Shown one piece after another: positions 1 to 6,020 of a stretch of DNA of 8,091 nt. Every line of letters begins with the position of its first letter. Position 1 is the first letter of the stretch. The position numbers and the translations under genes were made by a program. The stretch is from Microbacteriaceae bacterium. Its GTDB lineage: Bacteria > Actinomycetota > Actinomycetes > Actinomycetales > Microbacteriaceae. The stretch spans positions 1-8,091 of the forward strand of contig JAODAU010000060.1 in assembly GCA_025463615.1 (NCBI GenBank). The letters run 5' to 3'. The notes under the pieces were generated by a model. It did not search any database and was not told the DNA's origin. It worked only from the letters and a program-made list of their open reading frames with translations.

Positions 1-1
1 C

Positions 2-2224
2 GTGCGCAGCGACTCGGACATGTTCACCCTCGGCTACTCGTTCCGCCCGTGGACCGACGCGAAGGCGATCGCCGACGGCGACTCGATCCGCGAGTACATC
101 CGCGACACCGTCGCCGACGAGGGGCTCGAGCCGCATATCCGGCTCAACACGCGAGTGGTGAGCGCCGAGTGGTCGAGCGCGGCGTCGCGCTGGACGGTGA
201 CGGCGGTGCGGACATCCGATGCCGAGTATGTCGGCGAAGCGGGCGAGACCGTCACCTTCACCTGCTCCTTCCTCTCCGTCTGCTCGGGCTACTACCGCTA
301 CGACGAGGGCTTCAGCCCGGCCATCCCCGGCGCCGAGGAGTTCGCCGGCACCATCGTGCATCCGCAGCACTGGCCGGCCGACCTCGACTACGCGGGCAGG
401 AACGTCGTGATCATCGGCAGCGGAGCCACGGCCGTCACGCTCGTGCCCACGCTGGCGAAGACCGCCGCCCACGTGACGATGCTGCAGCGCTCTCCCACCT
501 ACATCGCGCCCGTGCCGTCCAAGGACAAGAACGCCGACCGCCTGCGCAGGATGCTGCCCGCCCAGCTCGCTTACGACCTGGTTCGCGTGAAGAACGTGGG
601 CTACTCGATGTTCACCTACCAGCTCAGCCGTCGGCGCCCCGAGCTGATGAAGTCGATCCTGCGCAAGGCCGCCGTCGCCCGCCTGCCGGAGGATTTCGAC
701 GTTGACCTGCACCTCGCCCCCACCTACAACCCGTGGGACCAGCGGCTGTGCGCCATCCCGGATGCCGACCTGTTCCGCGCGATCAGCCGCGGTTCCGCAG
801 ACATCGTCACCGACCGCATCGAGCGGATCACCCCCGACGGCGTCGCCCTCGGCTCGGGTCGCACCCTCCCCGCCGACGTGATCGTCACGGCCACCGGCCT
901 CAACATCCTCGTGATCGGCGGCATGACGCTCTCGGTCGACGGGCGGCCCGTGGATGTCGCGCAGACCATCTCCTACAAGGGCATGATGCTCTCCGGCGTG
1001 CCCAACTTCTCCCTCACGATCGGTTACACGAACGCCTCCTGGACCCTCAAGGCAGACCTCGTGGCGCGCTACGTGACGCGCCTGCTCGACTACATGGACC
1101 GCCGCGGGCTGGCCACCGTCACCCCGTCGGCGCCCGAGTCGGTGCGGTCCGGCGAGCTCGCGTCGCTGATCGACCTCGACGCCGGGTACATCCGGCGGAG
1201 CCTCAGCACGCTCCCCCGGCAGGGCGCGAAGTCGCCGTGGCGGCTGCGGCAGAACTACGTGCGCGACTTCGTGCGCCTGAGGCTCGGCAGCATCACCGAC
1301 GATGTGACGTTCGGGCGGCGCGGTGAGCCGATCCTGCACGAGGACCCGCTCGAGCTCCCCGGCAGCGCCATGCTCGAGGTGGACGGCGTGACCCTGCGGT
1401 ACCGGGTCACCGGGTCGGGTTCGCCCGTGCTGCTGCTGCACGGCATCGGCCAGAGCCTCGACGACTGGACCGAGCAGCACGACCGCCTCTCCGCCGCCCA
1501 CACCGTCTACAGCCTCGACCTGCCCGGGTTCGCCTTCTCCGAGCGGCTGCCCGGCGACGCGACGCTGGCGAAGCTGGCCGGCATCCTGCCCGCGTTCCTC
1601 GACGCGCTCGGCGTCGGCGGGCCGGTCGCCGTGGTCGGCAACTCCCTCGGCGGCGCTGTGGCCATGACGTTCGCCGCGGAGCACCCGGATCGGGTCACCG
1701 CGCTGGTGCTCGCCGACAGCGCCGGGTTCGGGCAGGAGGTCACTGCGGTGCTGCGGCTGCTGGCGATCCGGCCGGTCGCGGCGGCGCTGATCCGGCCGAA
1801 CCCGAAGAACTCGGCGCGCACGGTGAGCTCGCTGTTCTACGACAAGGCGCTGGCGACGGATGCCCGCATCCGACACTCCTACGCCCTCTCGCAGCGACGG
1901 GCGCACTCGCAGACGCTGCTCGATGTGGCGCGCGACCTCGGCACGTTCCGCGGGGTGAGCCCGGAGTGGCGTGCGGCGCTGCTCGCGCGGGTGCAGCGGC
2001 TCGGCATCCCCACGCTCGTGGTGTGGGGCGACCACGACCACATCCTGCCGTCCGCGCACCTGCAGGCCGCCGTCGCGGCGCTGCCGCACGCGGAATCGCA
2101 CGTGTTCGAGAAGACCGGGCACATGCCGCAGATCGAACGGCCCGACGAGTTCGCCTTGCTGGTCGACGACTTCCTCACCCGCTCGGCGACCGCCGTGGCG
2201 ACAGCCGACGCAGGAGAATCATGA
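2..2224 (+). CDS. Baeyer-Villiger monooxygenase (EthA type) fused to alpha/beta hydrolase, 5' partial
   Basis: The first in-window residues (RSDSDMF) match the family motif YPG(I/V)RSDSDM of EthA-like FAD monooxygenases. The gene therefore starts upstream, with roughly 50 residues including the FAD-binding GxGxxG missing, and the GTG at base 2 is not its start. Residues 1-440 of the visible 740 follow EthA. The Baeyer-Villiger fingerprint FxGxxxHxxxW is at 114-124, the NADPH-binding GSGATA at 139-144, and YNPWDQRLC at 242-250. Residues 459-730 are an alpha/beta hydrolase: oxyanion-hole HGIG at 480-483, nucleophile elbow GNSLGG with Ser548, acid region GDHD (676-679) and catalytic GH at 706-707. 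No stop or ribosome site separates the halves; ATG 1370 lies at the junction without a Shine-Dalgarno. Family knowledge: the first half inserts oxygen into a ketone to give an ester. Inference: the second half hydrolyses that ester. It is ATGA-coupled to the next gene. The substrate is unknown. Confidence 0.93.
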   Translation: MRSDSDMFTLGYSFRPWTDAKAIADGDSIREYIRDTVADEGLEPHIRLNTRVVSAEWSSAASRWTVTAVRTSDAEYVGEAGETVTFTCSFLSVCSGYYRYDEGFSPAIPGAEEFAGTIVHPQHWPADLDYAGRNVVIIGSGATAVTLVPTLAKTAAHVTMLQRSPTYIAPVPSKDKNADRLRRMLPAQLAYDLVRVKNVGYSMFTYQLSRRRPELMKSILRKAAVARLPEDFDVDLHLAPTYNPWDQRLCAIPDADLFRAISRGSADIVTDRIERITPDGVALGSGRTLPADVIVTATGLNILVIGGMTLSVDGRPVDVAQTISYKGMMLSGVPNFSLTIGYTNASWTLKADLVARYVTRLLDYMDRRGLATVTPSAPESVRSGELASLIDLDAGYIRRSLSTLPRQGAKSPWRLRQNYVRDFVRLRLGSITDDVTFGRRGEPILHEDPLELPGSAMLEVDGVTLRYRVTGSGSPVLLLHGIGQSLDDWTEQHDRLSAAHTVYSLDLPGFAFSERLPGDATLAKLAGILPAFLDALGVGGPVAVVGNSLGGAVAMTFAAEHPDRVTALVLADSAGFGQEVTAVLRLLAIRPVAAALIRPNPKNSARTVSSLFYDKALATDARIRHSYALSQRRAHSQTLLDVARDLGTFRGVSPEWRAALLARVQRLGIPTLVVWGDHDHILPSAHLQAAVAALPHAESHVFEKTGHMPQIERPDEFALLVDDFLTRSATAVATADAGES

Positions 2225-3078
2225 CCGACATCAAGAACGTGACAGTGCTGGGAACCGGCGTGCTCGGTTCGCAGATCGCGTACCAGGCCGCGTTCCACGG
2301 CTACGCGGTGACCGCGTACGACATCTCCGACGAACTGGTCGAGAAGGCGCACGCGCGCTTCTCGCAGCTGGCCGGCATCTACGTCGCCGACCACGTCGTC
2401 GGCGCCGAGGACGGCGGGGCGGATGCCGCGCTCGCCAACATCCGCGTGACCGCCGATCTCGCCGCCGCCGTCGCCGATGCCGACCTGGTGATCGAGGCCG
2501 TGCCCGAGAACCTCGAGATCAAGCGCGCCACCTACGAGAAGCTTGCGGCGGTCGCGCCCGAGAAGACCATCTTCGCCACGAACTCGTCGACGCTGCTGCC
2601 GAGCGACCTGAAGGCATCCACCGGTCGGCCTGACCGCTTCCTGGCGATCCACTACGCGAACAACGTGTGGCGCTCGAACACCGCCGAGATCATGGGCACC
2701 GCAGACACCGACCCGGGCGTGTTCGCCTCGGTCGTGGAGTTCGCGAAGGGCAGCGGCCTCGTGCCGATCGAGCTGCACAAGGAGAAGGCCGGGTACGTGC
2801 TCAACACGCTGCTCGTGCCGTTCCTGAACGCGGCGGCCGAGCTGCTGGTCGGCGGCTACGCGGATGTCGAGACCGTCGACAAGACGTGGCGCATCAGCAC
2901 CGGCTCGCCCCTCGGCCCGTTCCAGATCTACGACATCATCGGGCTGACCACGCCGTACAACATCGCGAGCGCGAACCCGGCGCCGGCATCCCAGGCGTTC
3001 GCCGCGTTCCTCCAGGCCAACTACATCGACAAGGGCAAGCTCGGCGTCTCCACCCGCGAGGGCTTCTACCGGTACTGA
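2221..3078 (+). CDS. 3-hydroxyacyl-CoA dehydrogenase family protein
   Basis: This NAD-dependent dehydrogenase has 285 aa, the usual length for the single-domain 3-hydroxybutyryl/3-hydroxyacyl-CoA dehydrogenase family. The N-terminal Rossmann fold shows VTVLGTGVLG, with GxGxxG at 11-16, and an acidic residue ending the second strand (AYD, 32-34). IEAVPE (91-96), ATNSS (119-123) and the catalytic-type His144 with Glu156 follow the family pattern, and Asn195 sits in the C-terminal helical domain. The segment after the His is HYANNVW, not the common HFFNP, so this is a divergent branch and the natural substrate may not be a standard beta-oxidation intermediate. The start at 2221 is fixed by AGGAGA at 2212-2217 and by the ATGA overlap with the fusion gene, which implies translational coupling. 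Inference: it oxidises a hydroxylated product released upstream in the same pathway. It ends in GFYRY, the usual C-terminal motif of the family. Confidence 0.9.
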   Translation: MTDIKNVTVLGTGVLGSQIAYQAAFHGYAVTAYDISDELVEKAHARFSQLAGIYVADHVVGAEDGGADAALANIRVTADLAAAVADADLVIEAVPENLEIKRATYEKLAAVAPEKTIFATNSSTLLPSDLKASTGRPDRFLAIHYANNVWRSNTAEIMGTADTDPGVFASVVEFAKGSGLVPIELHKEKAGYVLNTLLVPFLNAAAELLVGGYADVETVDKTWRISTGSPLGPFQIYDIIGLTTPYNIASANPAPASQAFAAFLQANYIDKGKLGVSTREGFYRY

Positions 3079-3093
3079 TCCCCGTCCCCCGGG

Positions 3094-3172
3094 CGTAACT
3101 CCTGCAGAAACCGTCGGCGACGCTTTGTGCCCGCGGATTTGCCCGGGTTGGCGTCCGGCAGCAGGAGTTATG
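3094..3172. terminator. Long imperfect hairpin between convergent genes
   Basis: The arms TAACTCCTGC (3096-3105) and GCAGGAGTTA (3161-3170) are perfect 10-bp inverted repeats, extended outward by a G-T wobble and a C-G pair. Inside, CCG (3111-3113) can pair with CGG (3156-3158), GACGC (3119-3123) with GCGTC (3151-3155), and CCCG (3130-3133) with CGGG (3144-3147). The element fills almost the whole gap between the dehydrogenase stop (3078) and the stop of the minus-strand small gene (3183). It could serve as a two-way terminator. It has no T-tract, and its symmetry also fits a dispersed extragenic palindromic repeat. Confidence 0.5.
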
Positions 3173-3182
3173 CACGGATGGG

Positions 3183-3368
3183 TCAGGCGGGGGGCGCTTT
3201 GCCCGGGCGCACGGCGGCCGTCTCCGCGACGTCGATGCGGGTGGTGTGCTCGTCGACCTCGGTGGTCGTGATGCGGGGCGCGGCATCCGCCTCGGTCGAC
3301 TTCGGGGCCGTCGTCAGCTGGTCGTGCCGCTTCTCGTCGAGGCTGCGCTCGTCGTCCTGGTCTGCCAT
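3183..3368 (-). CDS. Small acidic protein of unknown function (61 aa)
   Basis: I do not recognise a named family. The protein is highly charged and probably largely disordered: an acidic/basic N-terminus (MADQDDERSLDEKRHDQL), a Thr-rich middle (about residues 33-48, RITTTEVDEHTTRIDV) that could form two short strands, and a Pro/Ala tail. It has no signal peptide, membrane segment or cysteine. It is treated as a real gene because AAAGGAG (minus strand, bases 3376-3382) lies seven bases before the ATG, and a TTGACA-type promoter lies just upstream. It is divergent from the SnoaL-like gene and convergent with the dehydrogenase. A long minus-strand reading frame overlapping it in another phase has no such signals. 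Confidence 0.65.
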   Translation of the reverse strand: MADQDDERSLDEKRHDQLTTAPKSTEADAAPRITTTEVDEHTTRIDVAETAAVRPGKAPPA

Positions 3369-3389
3369 TCGTGCGCTCCTTTAGGCAGG

Positions 3390-3417
3390 AACGTAACCCG
3401 TTAGCCCCCGCTGTCAA
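3390..3417 (-). promoter_or_regulatory. Promoter for the 61-aa gene
   Basis: Read on the minus strand, a perfect -35 TTGACA (3412-3417) is followed after 16 bp by TACGTT (3390-3395), an acceptable TAnnnT-type -10 for actinobacteria. Transcription would begin a few bases before the AAAGGAG ribosome site at 3376-3382. This is the best -35 hexamer in the window. Confidence 0.5.
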
Positions 3418-3494
3418 TGGGTTGCCCGCGCGCCCGGGTCGCACGACATTGGTAGCTGCGGCCCGCACCATTCGGACCTGCCAGGAAGGTCAGG

Positions 3495-3869
3495 ATGTAC
3501 GCGGAAACGACCCGCCCAGCGAAGCTGCTGGTCGTGGACTACTTCAGGCTGTGGAACACGGGCGACCTCGCCCTCGCCGAGGGCCTGATCGCGCCCGGCT
3601 TCGTCAACCACGCCGACCCGAGCGTCACCGACACCGAGACCCTGCGCGACGCCGTCGTGCGCATGCGAACGGATGACCCGGCCCTCCACGTCTTCGTCGA
3701 CGCCCTGCTCGGCGGGCGCGGCATGGTCACCGCGGTCGGACGCGTGGTGCGCGGTCGCGCCGGTGAACCGGCGGTGGTGAACACCGTGTGGACCTTCCGC
3801 ATGGACGGCCCGATCGCCGAGATCTGGCGCCACCGGGACGCCCCGGTCGCGGCCGAGCGCACGGCCTGA
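3495..3869 (+). CDS. SnoaL-like / NTF2-fold protein
   Basis: A 124-aa single-domain protein in the SnoaL-like polyketide-cyclase/NTF2 superfamily. The helical start with YFRLWNTGDLALAEGLIAPGFVNHADPS (about residues 16-43) is the typical family opening: a short helix, N-x-GDL, then a strand ending in F-V-x-H. The C-terminal strand VWTFRMDGPIAEIWRHRD (about 97-114) matches the usual fR-x-dG-x-IaE-W ending. Members include cyclases, isomerases, dehydratases and many proteins without known activity, so no reaction can be assigned. AGGAAGG at 3483-3489 lies five bases before the ATG and supports this start. It shares a 126-bp divergent intergenic region with the 61-aa gene and converges on the 89-aa gene, with a hairpin between. 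Confidence 0.82.
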   Translation: MYAETTRPAKLLVVDYFRLWNTGDLALAEGLIAPGFVNHADPSVTDTETLRDAVVRMRTDDPALHVFVDALLGGRGMVTAVGRVVRGRAGEPAVVNTVWTFRMDGPIAEIWRHRDAPVAAERTA

Positions 3870-3875
3870 GGACGC

Positions 3876-3894
3876 GCCGGCGCTGAACGCCGGC
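3876..3894. terminator. Bidirectional hairpin between convergent genes
   Basis: A perfect 7-bp GC stem, GCCGGCG (3876-3882) and CGCCGGC (3888-3894), with the five-base loop CTGAA. It starts seven bases after the SnoaL-like stop and touches the stop codon of the minus-strand 89-aa gene, so it could end both transcripts. It lacks a T-tract. Confidence 0.5.
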
Positions 3895-4163
3895 TAGCGC
3901 AGCGCGGCCACCAGCAGCGGGCGCCAGTCGTCGCCGGCATCCACCAGTCGGTGGGTCTCCGGGTCGAACAGGGCGAAACCTGTCGAGCTCTTCACCACGC
4001 GCAGCAGCGGCAGCCAGAGCTTGTCGTCGTGGCTGCTCAGGATGGTCCAGGCGGTGTCGTTGAGACCCTGCAGCACGAAGGCCTCGCCGGCAAGGTCGAA
4101 CGTGGTGCGCTCGCCCACTGCGGGCAGCTCGAGGGAGTCGAGGGAGGTGTCGATGACGGGCAT
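3894..4163 (-). CDS. Conserved-looking small protein of unknown function (89 aa)
   Basis: No family is recognised. The protein is compact and globular-looking: alternating hydrophobic strands (FDLAGEAFVLQGL at about 22-34, GFALFDPETHRLVD at about 62-75), several Trp residues (W39, W50, W81) and no signal peptide or membrane span. A stand-alone small soluble domain is the most that can be said. There is no convincing Shine-Dalgarno. Instead the minus strand has TAGGCT (4170-4175) exactly six bases before the ATG, the geometry of a leaderless actinobacterial transcript. It is divergent from the MerR gene across a 128-bp gap and convergent with the SnoaL-like gene. Confidence 0.65.
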   Translation of the reverse strand: MPVIDTSLDSLELPAVGERTTFDLAGEAFVLQGLNDTAWTILSSHDDKLWLPLLRVVKSSTGFALFDPETHRLVDAGDDWRPLLVAALR

Positions 4164-4169
4164 GTGGCG

Positions 4170-4175
4170 AGCCTA
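4170..4175 (-). promoter_or_regulatory. Leaderless-type -10 element of the 89-aa gene
   Basis: TAGGCT on the minus strand (TAnnnT) ends six bases before the ATG at 4163, so transcription would begin at or next to the start codon. No -35 hexamer is recognisable 17 bp upstream. Confidence 0.4.
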
Positions 4176-4237
4176 AGCGGCGCCTCCGACGCCGCGCGAT
4201 TCTGCCGGGAGGGGTGGCCAAATCGCGATCGGGGAGC

Positions 4238-4243
4238 TATATT
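4238..4243 (+). promoter_or_regulatory. Possible additional -10 (TATATT) upstream of the MerR gene
   Basis: TATATT is a close match to a -10 hexamer in an otherwise GC-rich region. The 17-bp-spaced upstream hexamer is TGGCCA, which is poor. A start from here would place the palindrome at 4258-4275 just downstream of the transcription start, where bound regulator would block transcription. Confidence 0.25.
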
Positions 4244-4254
4244 CCCGCCCCACC

Positions 4255-4285
4255 TTGACTTCAAGCGCTTGAAGTATGTTCTGCT
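4255..4285 (+). promoter_or_regulatory. MerR-type promoter with operator palindrome
   Basis: TTGACT (4255-4260) is a good -35. A perfect 18-bp palindrome, ACTTCAAGCGCTTGAAGT (4258-4275), begins inside it. TCTGCT (4280-4285) lies 19 bp from the -35, the long spacer typical of MerR-controlled promoters, and ends six bases before ATG 4292. TATGTT (4275-4280) is a better -10 by sequence but is only 14 bp away. The half-site CTTCAAG resembles the layout of known MerR-family boxes such as the SoxR box. It is most simply an autoregulatory site for the following gene. Confidence 0.65.
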
Positions 4286-4291
4286 CGTCTC

Positions 4292-4732
4292 ATGACATTG
4301 ATGACCATCCAGGACGCGTCCCAGCGCAGCGGGCTCAGCGAACCGACCCTGCGCTACTACGAGGAGGTCGGGCTCGTGGGCCCGATCGGGCGCGACGAGA
4401 GCAGCGGCCACCGCCGCTACAGCGAGCAGGACGTCGACACGCTGCAGGCGCTGGCCTGCCTGCGGGCGATGGGGGTCGGCATCCAGGACATGCGCACCTA
4501 CCAGGCCAACCGCGCGCTCGGCCACGCCGCCGCCGGCGACCAGCGCGACCTGCTGCTGCGGCACGCCGACCGCATCGCGGGCGAGATCGAGACGCTGAAG
4601 GTGCACCTCGAATACCTGCGCGCCAAGTCCGAGCTCTGGGACGCCCGCGACCGGCAGGATGCCGTGGCCGAGGCCGAGGCGCACCTGCGCGTCGAACAGA
4701 TGCTGCCCGACCTCGAGGCGGTGCTGCGATGA
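4292..4732 (+). CDS. MerR-family transcriptional regulator
   Basis: A 146-aa protein with the classic MerR layout. The N-terminal winged helix-turn-helix (about residues 5-73) contains the signature LSEPTLRYYEEVGL (15-28) and the wing GHRRYSEQDVDTL (39-51). A long helix for the dimeric coiled coil follows (about 83-117). The short C-terminal tail has no cysteines; the only Cys (C56) lies in the DNA-binding domain. Metal or iron-sulfur sensing of the ZntR/SoxR kind is therefore unlikely. The tail is closer to the short effector regions of aldehyde- or stress-responsive members. ATG 4292 has no Shine-Dalgarno, and ATG 4301 is an alternative start three codons in. Its 3' end overlaps the reductase gene by ATGA, so both are probably co-transcribed and controlled by the palindrome at 4258-4275. 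The effector is unknown. Confidence 0.92.
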   Translation: MTLMTIQDASQRSGLSEPTLRYYEEVGLVGPIGRDESSGHRRYSEQDVDTLQALACLRAMGVGIQDMRTYQANRALGHAAAGDQRDLLLRHADRIAGEIETLKVHLEYLRAKSELWDARDRQDAVAEAEAHLRVEQMLPDLEAVLR

Positions 4733-5691
4733 GCACGGTGCTCGTGACCGGCGGATCCGGCTACCTCGGCTCGCGCCTCATCGCCGACCTGCTGCTCGAC
4801 GGGGCCGCGGTGCGCACGACCGCGCGGTCCCTCGACGGCGAAGCCGGCATCCGGGAAGCCGTGCGCCGCGGCGGGGCGGATGACGCGGCCCTCGAGGTCG
4901 TCGCCGCGAGCCTCACCTCCGACGACGGCTGGGCGGATGCCGTGGCGGGCGTCGACGACGTCTACCATGTGGCCTCCCCCATGATCCAGACCGCGAACCC
5001 GGACGAGGTGGTCGTCCCCGCGCGCGACGGCGCCCTCCGCGTGCTGCGCGCCGCCCGCGATGCCGGCATCCGCCGCGTGGTCATGACCTCGTCGTTCGCG
5101 GCGATCGGCTACTCGCCGAAGCCGGTGCGCGACTACACCGAGGACGACTGGACCGACCCGGCCACCCCCGGCCTCGCCGCGTACCCGCTGTCGAAGGCGG
5201 TCGCCGAGCGCGCCGCCTGGGACTTCATCGAGCGCGAGGGCGGGGACACCGAGCTTGTGGTCATCAACCCCACCTGGATCGCCGGCCCGACCCTCACCGC
5301 CGACGCGCGCTCGTCGCTGCAGCTGTTCCAGGCGATGCTCACCGGGCACATGCCGGTCGTGCCCCGCCAGCGCTTCGGACTCGCCGACGTGCGGGACGTC
5401 GCGCGGCTGCACATCACCGCGATGGCCACTCCCGAGGCCGCCGGAAAACGGTACCTCGCGCTGGCGGATGGCCCGACGGTCACGTTCCTCGATGTGGCGA
5501 ACGTGCTGCGCGAGAAGCTCGGCGCATTCGCGGAACTCGTGCCCACCGAGGAGGCACCCGGCGAGGAGCCGGCGCCCCTCGTCATCCACAACGATCGGGC
5601 CAAAACCGAGCTCGGTTTCGCGCCGCGGCCGGCCGAGACCACCATCGTCGAGACGGCGGAGAGCCTGCGCGACCTCGGCCTGCTCGGGTAA
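4729..5691 (+). CDS. NAD(P)-dependent extended SDR (dihydroflavonol-reductase/epimerase-like)
   Basis: A 320-aa extended short-chain dehydrogenase. The N-terminal nucleotide-binding motif is VTGGSGYLG (6-14, GxxGxxG). DDVYHVASP (76-84) and VVMTSSFAAIG (117-127, catalytic-type Ser) follow. The catalytic YxxxK is Tyr152-Pro-Leu-Ser-Lys156, and LVVINPTWIAGP after it is the usual substrate-domain entry. The pattern is that of dihydroflavonol-4-reductase-like and aldehyde/ketone-reducing members rather than sugar-nucleotide epimerases, but the substrate cannot be read from sequence. Its ATG overlaps the MerR stop codon (ATGA), so it is translationally coupled to its likely regulator. Inference: the pair is a carbonyl-responsive detoxification unit. 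A weak hairpin follows the stop at 5710-5734. Confidence 0.9.
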   Translation: MSTVLVTGGSGYLGSRLIADLLLDGAAVRTTARSLDGEAGIREAVRRGGADDAALEVVAASLTSDDGWADAVAGVDDVYHVASPMIQTANPDEVVVPARDGALRVLRAARDAGIRRVVMTSSFAAIGYSPKPVRDYTEDDWTDPATPGLAAYPLSKAVAERAAWDFIEREGGDTELVVINPTWIAGPTLTADARSSLQLFQAMLTGHMPVVPRQRFGLADVRDVARLHITAMATPEAAGKRYLALADGPTVTFLDVANVLREKLGAFAELVPTEEAPGEEPAPLVIHNDRAKTELGFAPRPAETTIVETAESLRDLGLLG

Positions 5692-5709
5692 TTACCCCCC
5701 GTTCTGGGT

Positions 5710-5734
5710 GCACGAAGGGTGTCCCCCTTTATGC
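5710..5734 (+). terminator. Weak hairpin after the MerR-reductase operon
   Basis: AAGGG (5715-5719) and CCCTT (5725-5729) pair around the loop TGTCC, with GCA/TGC (5710-5712, 5732-5734) as an outer clamp. It lies 18 bases after the reductase stop. The stem is short and no T-run follows beyond TTTA, so it is only a possible terminator. Confidence 0.25.
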
Positions 5735-5745
5735 GGACATCGGGT

Positions 5746-5762
5746 AACGTCACTAGTGCGTT
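5746..5762. repeat. Near-palindrome around CACTAGTG
   Basis: CACTAGTG (5751-5758) is a perfect 8-bp palindrome. It is flanked by AACG and CGTT, giving a longer dyad interrupted by one extra T (5750). It abuts a -10-like TAACGT (5745-5750), so it could be an operator or fall at a transcription start. Confidence 0.3.
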
Positions 5763-5863
5763 GCGAGACCCGAATCCCGCGGCGCGCACTTCTGGACATC
5801 CCGGTCGCAACTTTTCCCCCGAAGCCGACCGCTGCGGATGTTCGGATGTCACTGCAGACACAA

Positions 5864-5889
5864 CCCCCGCACGTGTCTGTGTGCGGGGG
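5864..5889. other. Perfect 9-bp hairpin
   Basis: CCCCCGCAC (5864-5872) pairs exactly with GTGCGGGGG (5881-5889) around the eight-base loop GTGTCTGT. No T-tract follows, so it is more likely an RNA structure or a pause site than a full terminator. Confidence 0.5.
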
Positions 5890-5927
5890 CCGACGCGATC
5901 GCCTCCGTGATCCGCTGTCGTGCCCCC

Positions 5928-5948
5928 GCCCCCTCTTTGGGGGCTTTT
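5928..5948 (+). terminator. Intrinsic (Rho-independent) terminator
   Basis: A perfect 6-bp stem GCCCCC (5928-5933) and GGGGGC (5939-5944) with loop TCTTT, followed at once by TTTT (5945-5948). The T-run marks the plus strand as the terminated one. It must end either the reductase operon or a separate RNA begun inside this intergenic region. Confidence 0.75.
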
Positions 5949-5955
5949 ATGCCCC

Positions 5956-6003
5956 GGACACCTCCGACATACTCGTAGTAACGAGTGGCATCGGGGGATG
6001 TCC
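5956..6003. other. Long composite hairpin B
   Basis: GGACACCTCCGA (5956-5967) pairs with 5991-6003 through twelve base pairs, with one G-T pair and one bulged A (5998). Inside, ACTCGT (5971-5976) and ACGAGT (5981-5986) form a perfect 6-bp stem with loop AGTA. No gene overlaps it convincingly. Confidence 0.55.
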
Positions 6004-6020
6004 CATCTCGTTTCGGGTAA

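Larger units (their letters stand above)
5757..5950 (+). ncRNA. Candidate structured noncoding RNA
   Basis: No credible gene lies in this stretch, yet it ends in a good intrinsic terminator (5928-5948) about 240 bases after the nearest upstream stop codon. A -10-like TAACGT at 5745-5750 could start a transcript near 5757, although no -35 is evident. Possible helices are GTTGCG/CGCAAC (5760-5765, 5806-5811) or, alternatively, GGACATCC/GGATGTTC (5794-5801, 5836-5843) enclosing CGGTCG/CGACCG (5802-5807, 5826-5831) around a C-rich loop. A perfect 9-bp hairpin follows (5864-5889). C-rich loops recall actinobacterial 6C RNA, but the match is not established. Confidence 0.3.

Noticed and set aside
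1370..2224. Hydrolase as a separate gene starting at ATG 1370
   Set aside because: No stop codon ends the monooxygenase before it and no Shine-Dalgarno precedes the ATG. The frame is continuous, so a fusion is the simpler reading.
3422..3450. Promoter for the SnoaL-like gene (TTGCCC, 17 bp, GACATT)
   Set aside because: Both hexamers are poor matches in GC-rich sequence, with no extra support such as an operator or spacing to a leaderless start.
1879..3471. Very long minus-strand reading frame (530 codons)
   Set aside because: It lies opposite the hydrolase and dehydrogenase genes, has low-complexity Arg/Ala/Gly-rich content typical of a GC-rich antisense frame, and has no ribosome site. The real 61-aa gene sits across its start.
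4498..5589. Long minus-strand reading frame (363 codons) opposite the reductase
   Set aside because: The His/Arg/Gly-rich sequence mirrors the reductase codons. The plus-strand gene has clear SDR motifs and operon coupling.
5719..5910. Short plus-strand frame in the intergenic region as a leader peptide
   Set aside because: There is no ribosome site, it crosses several hairpins, and the downstream VOC gene appears to have its own leaderless promoter.
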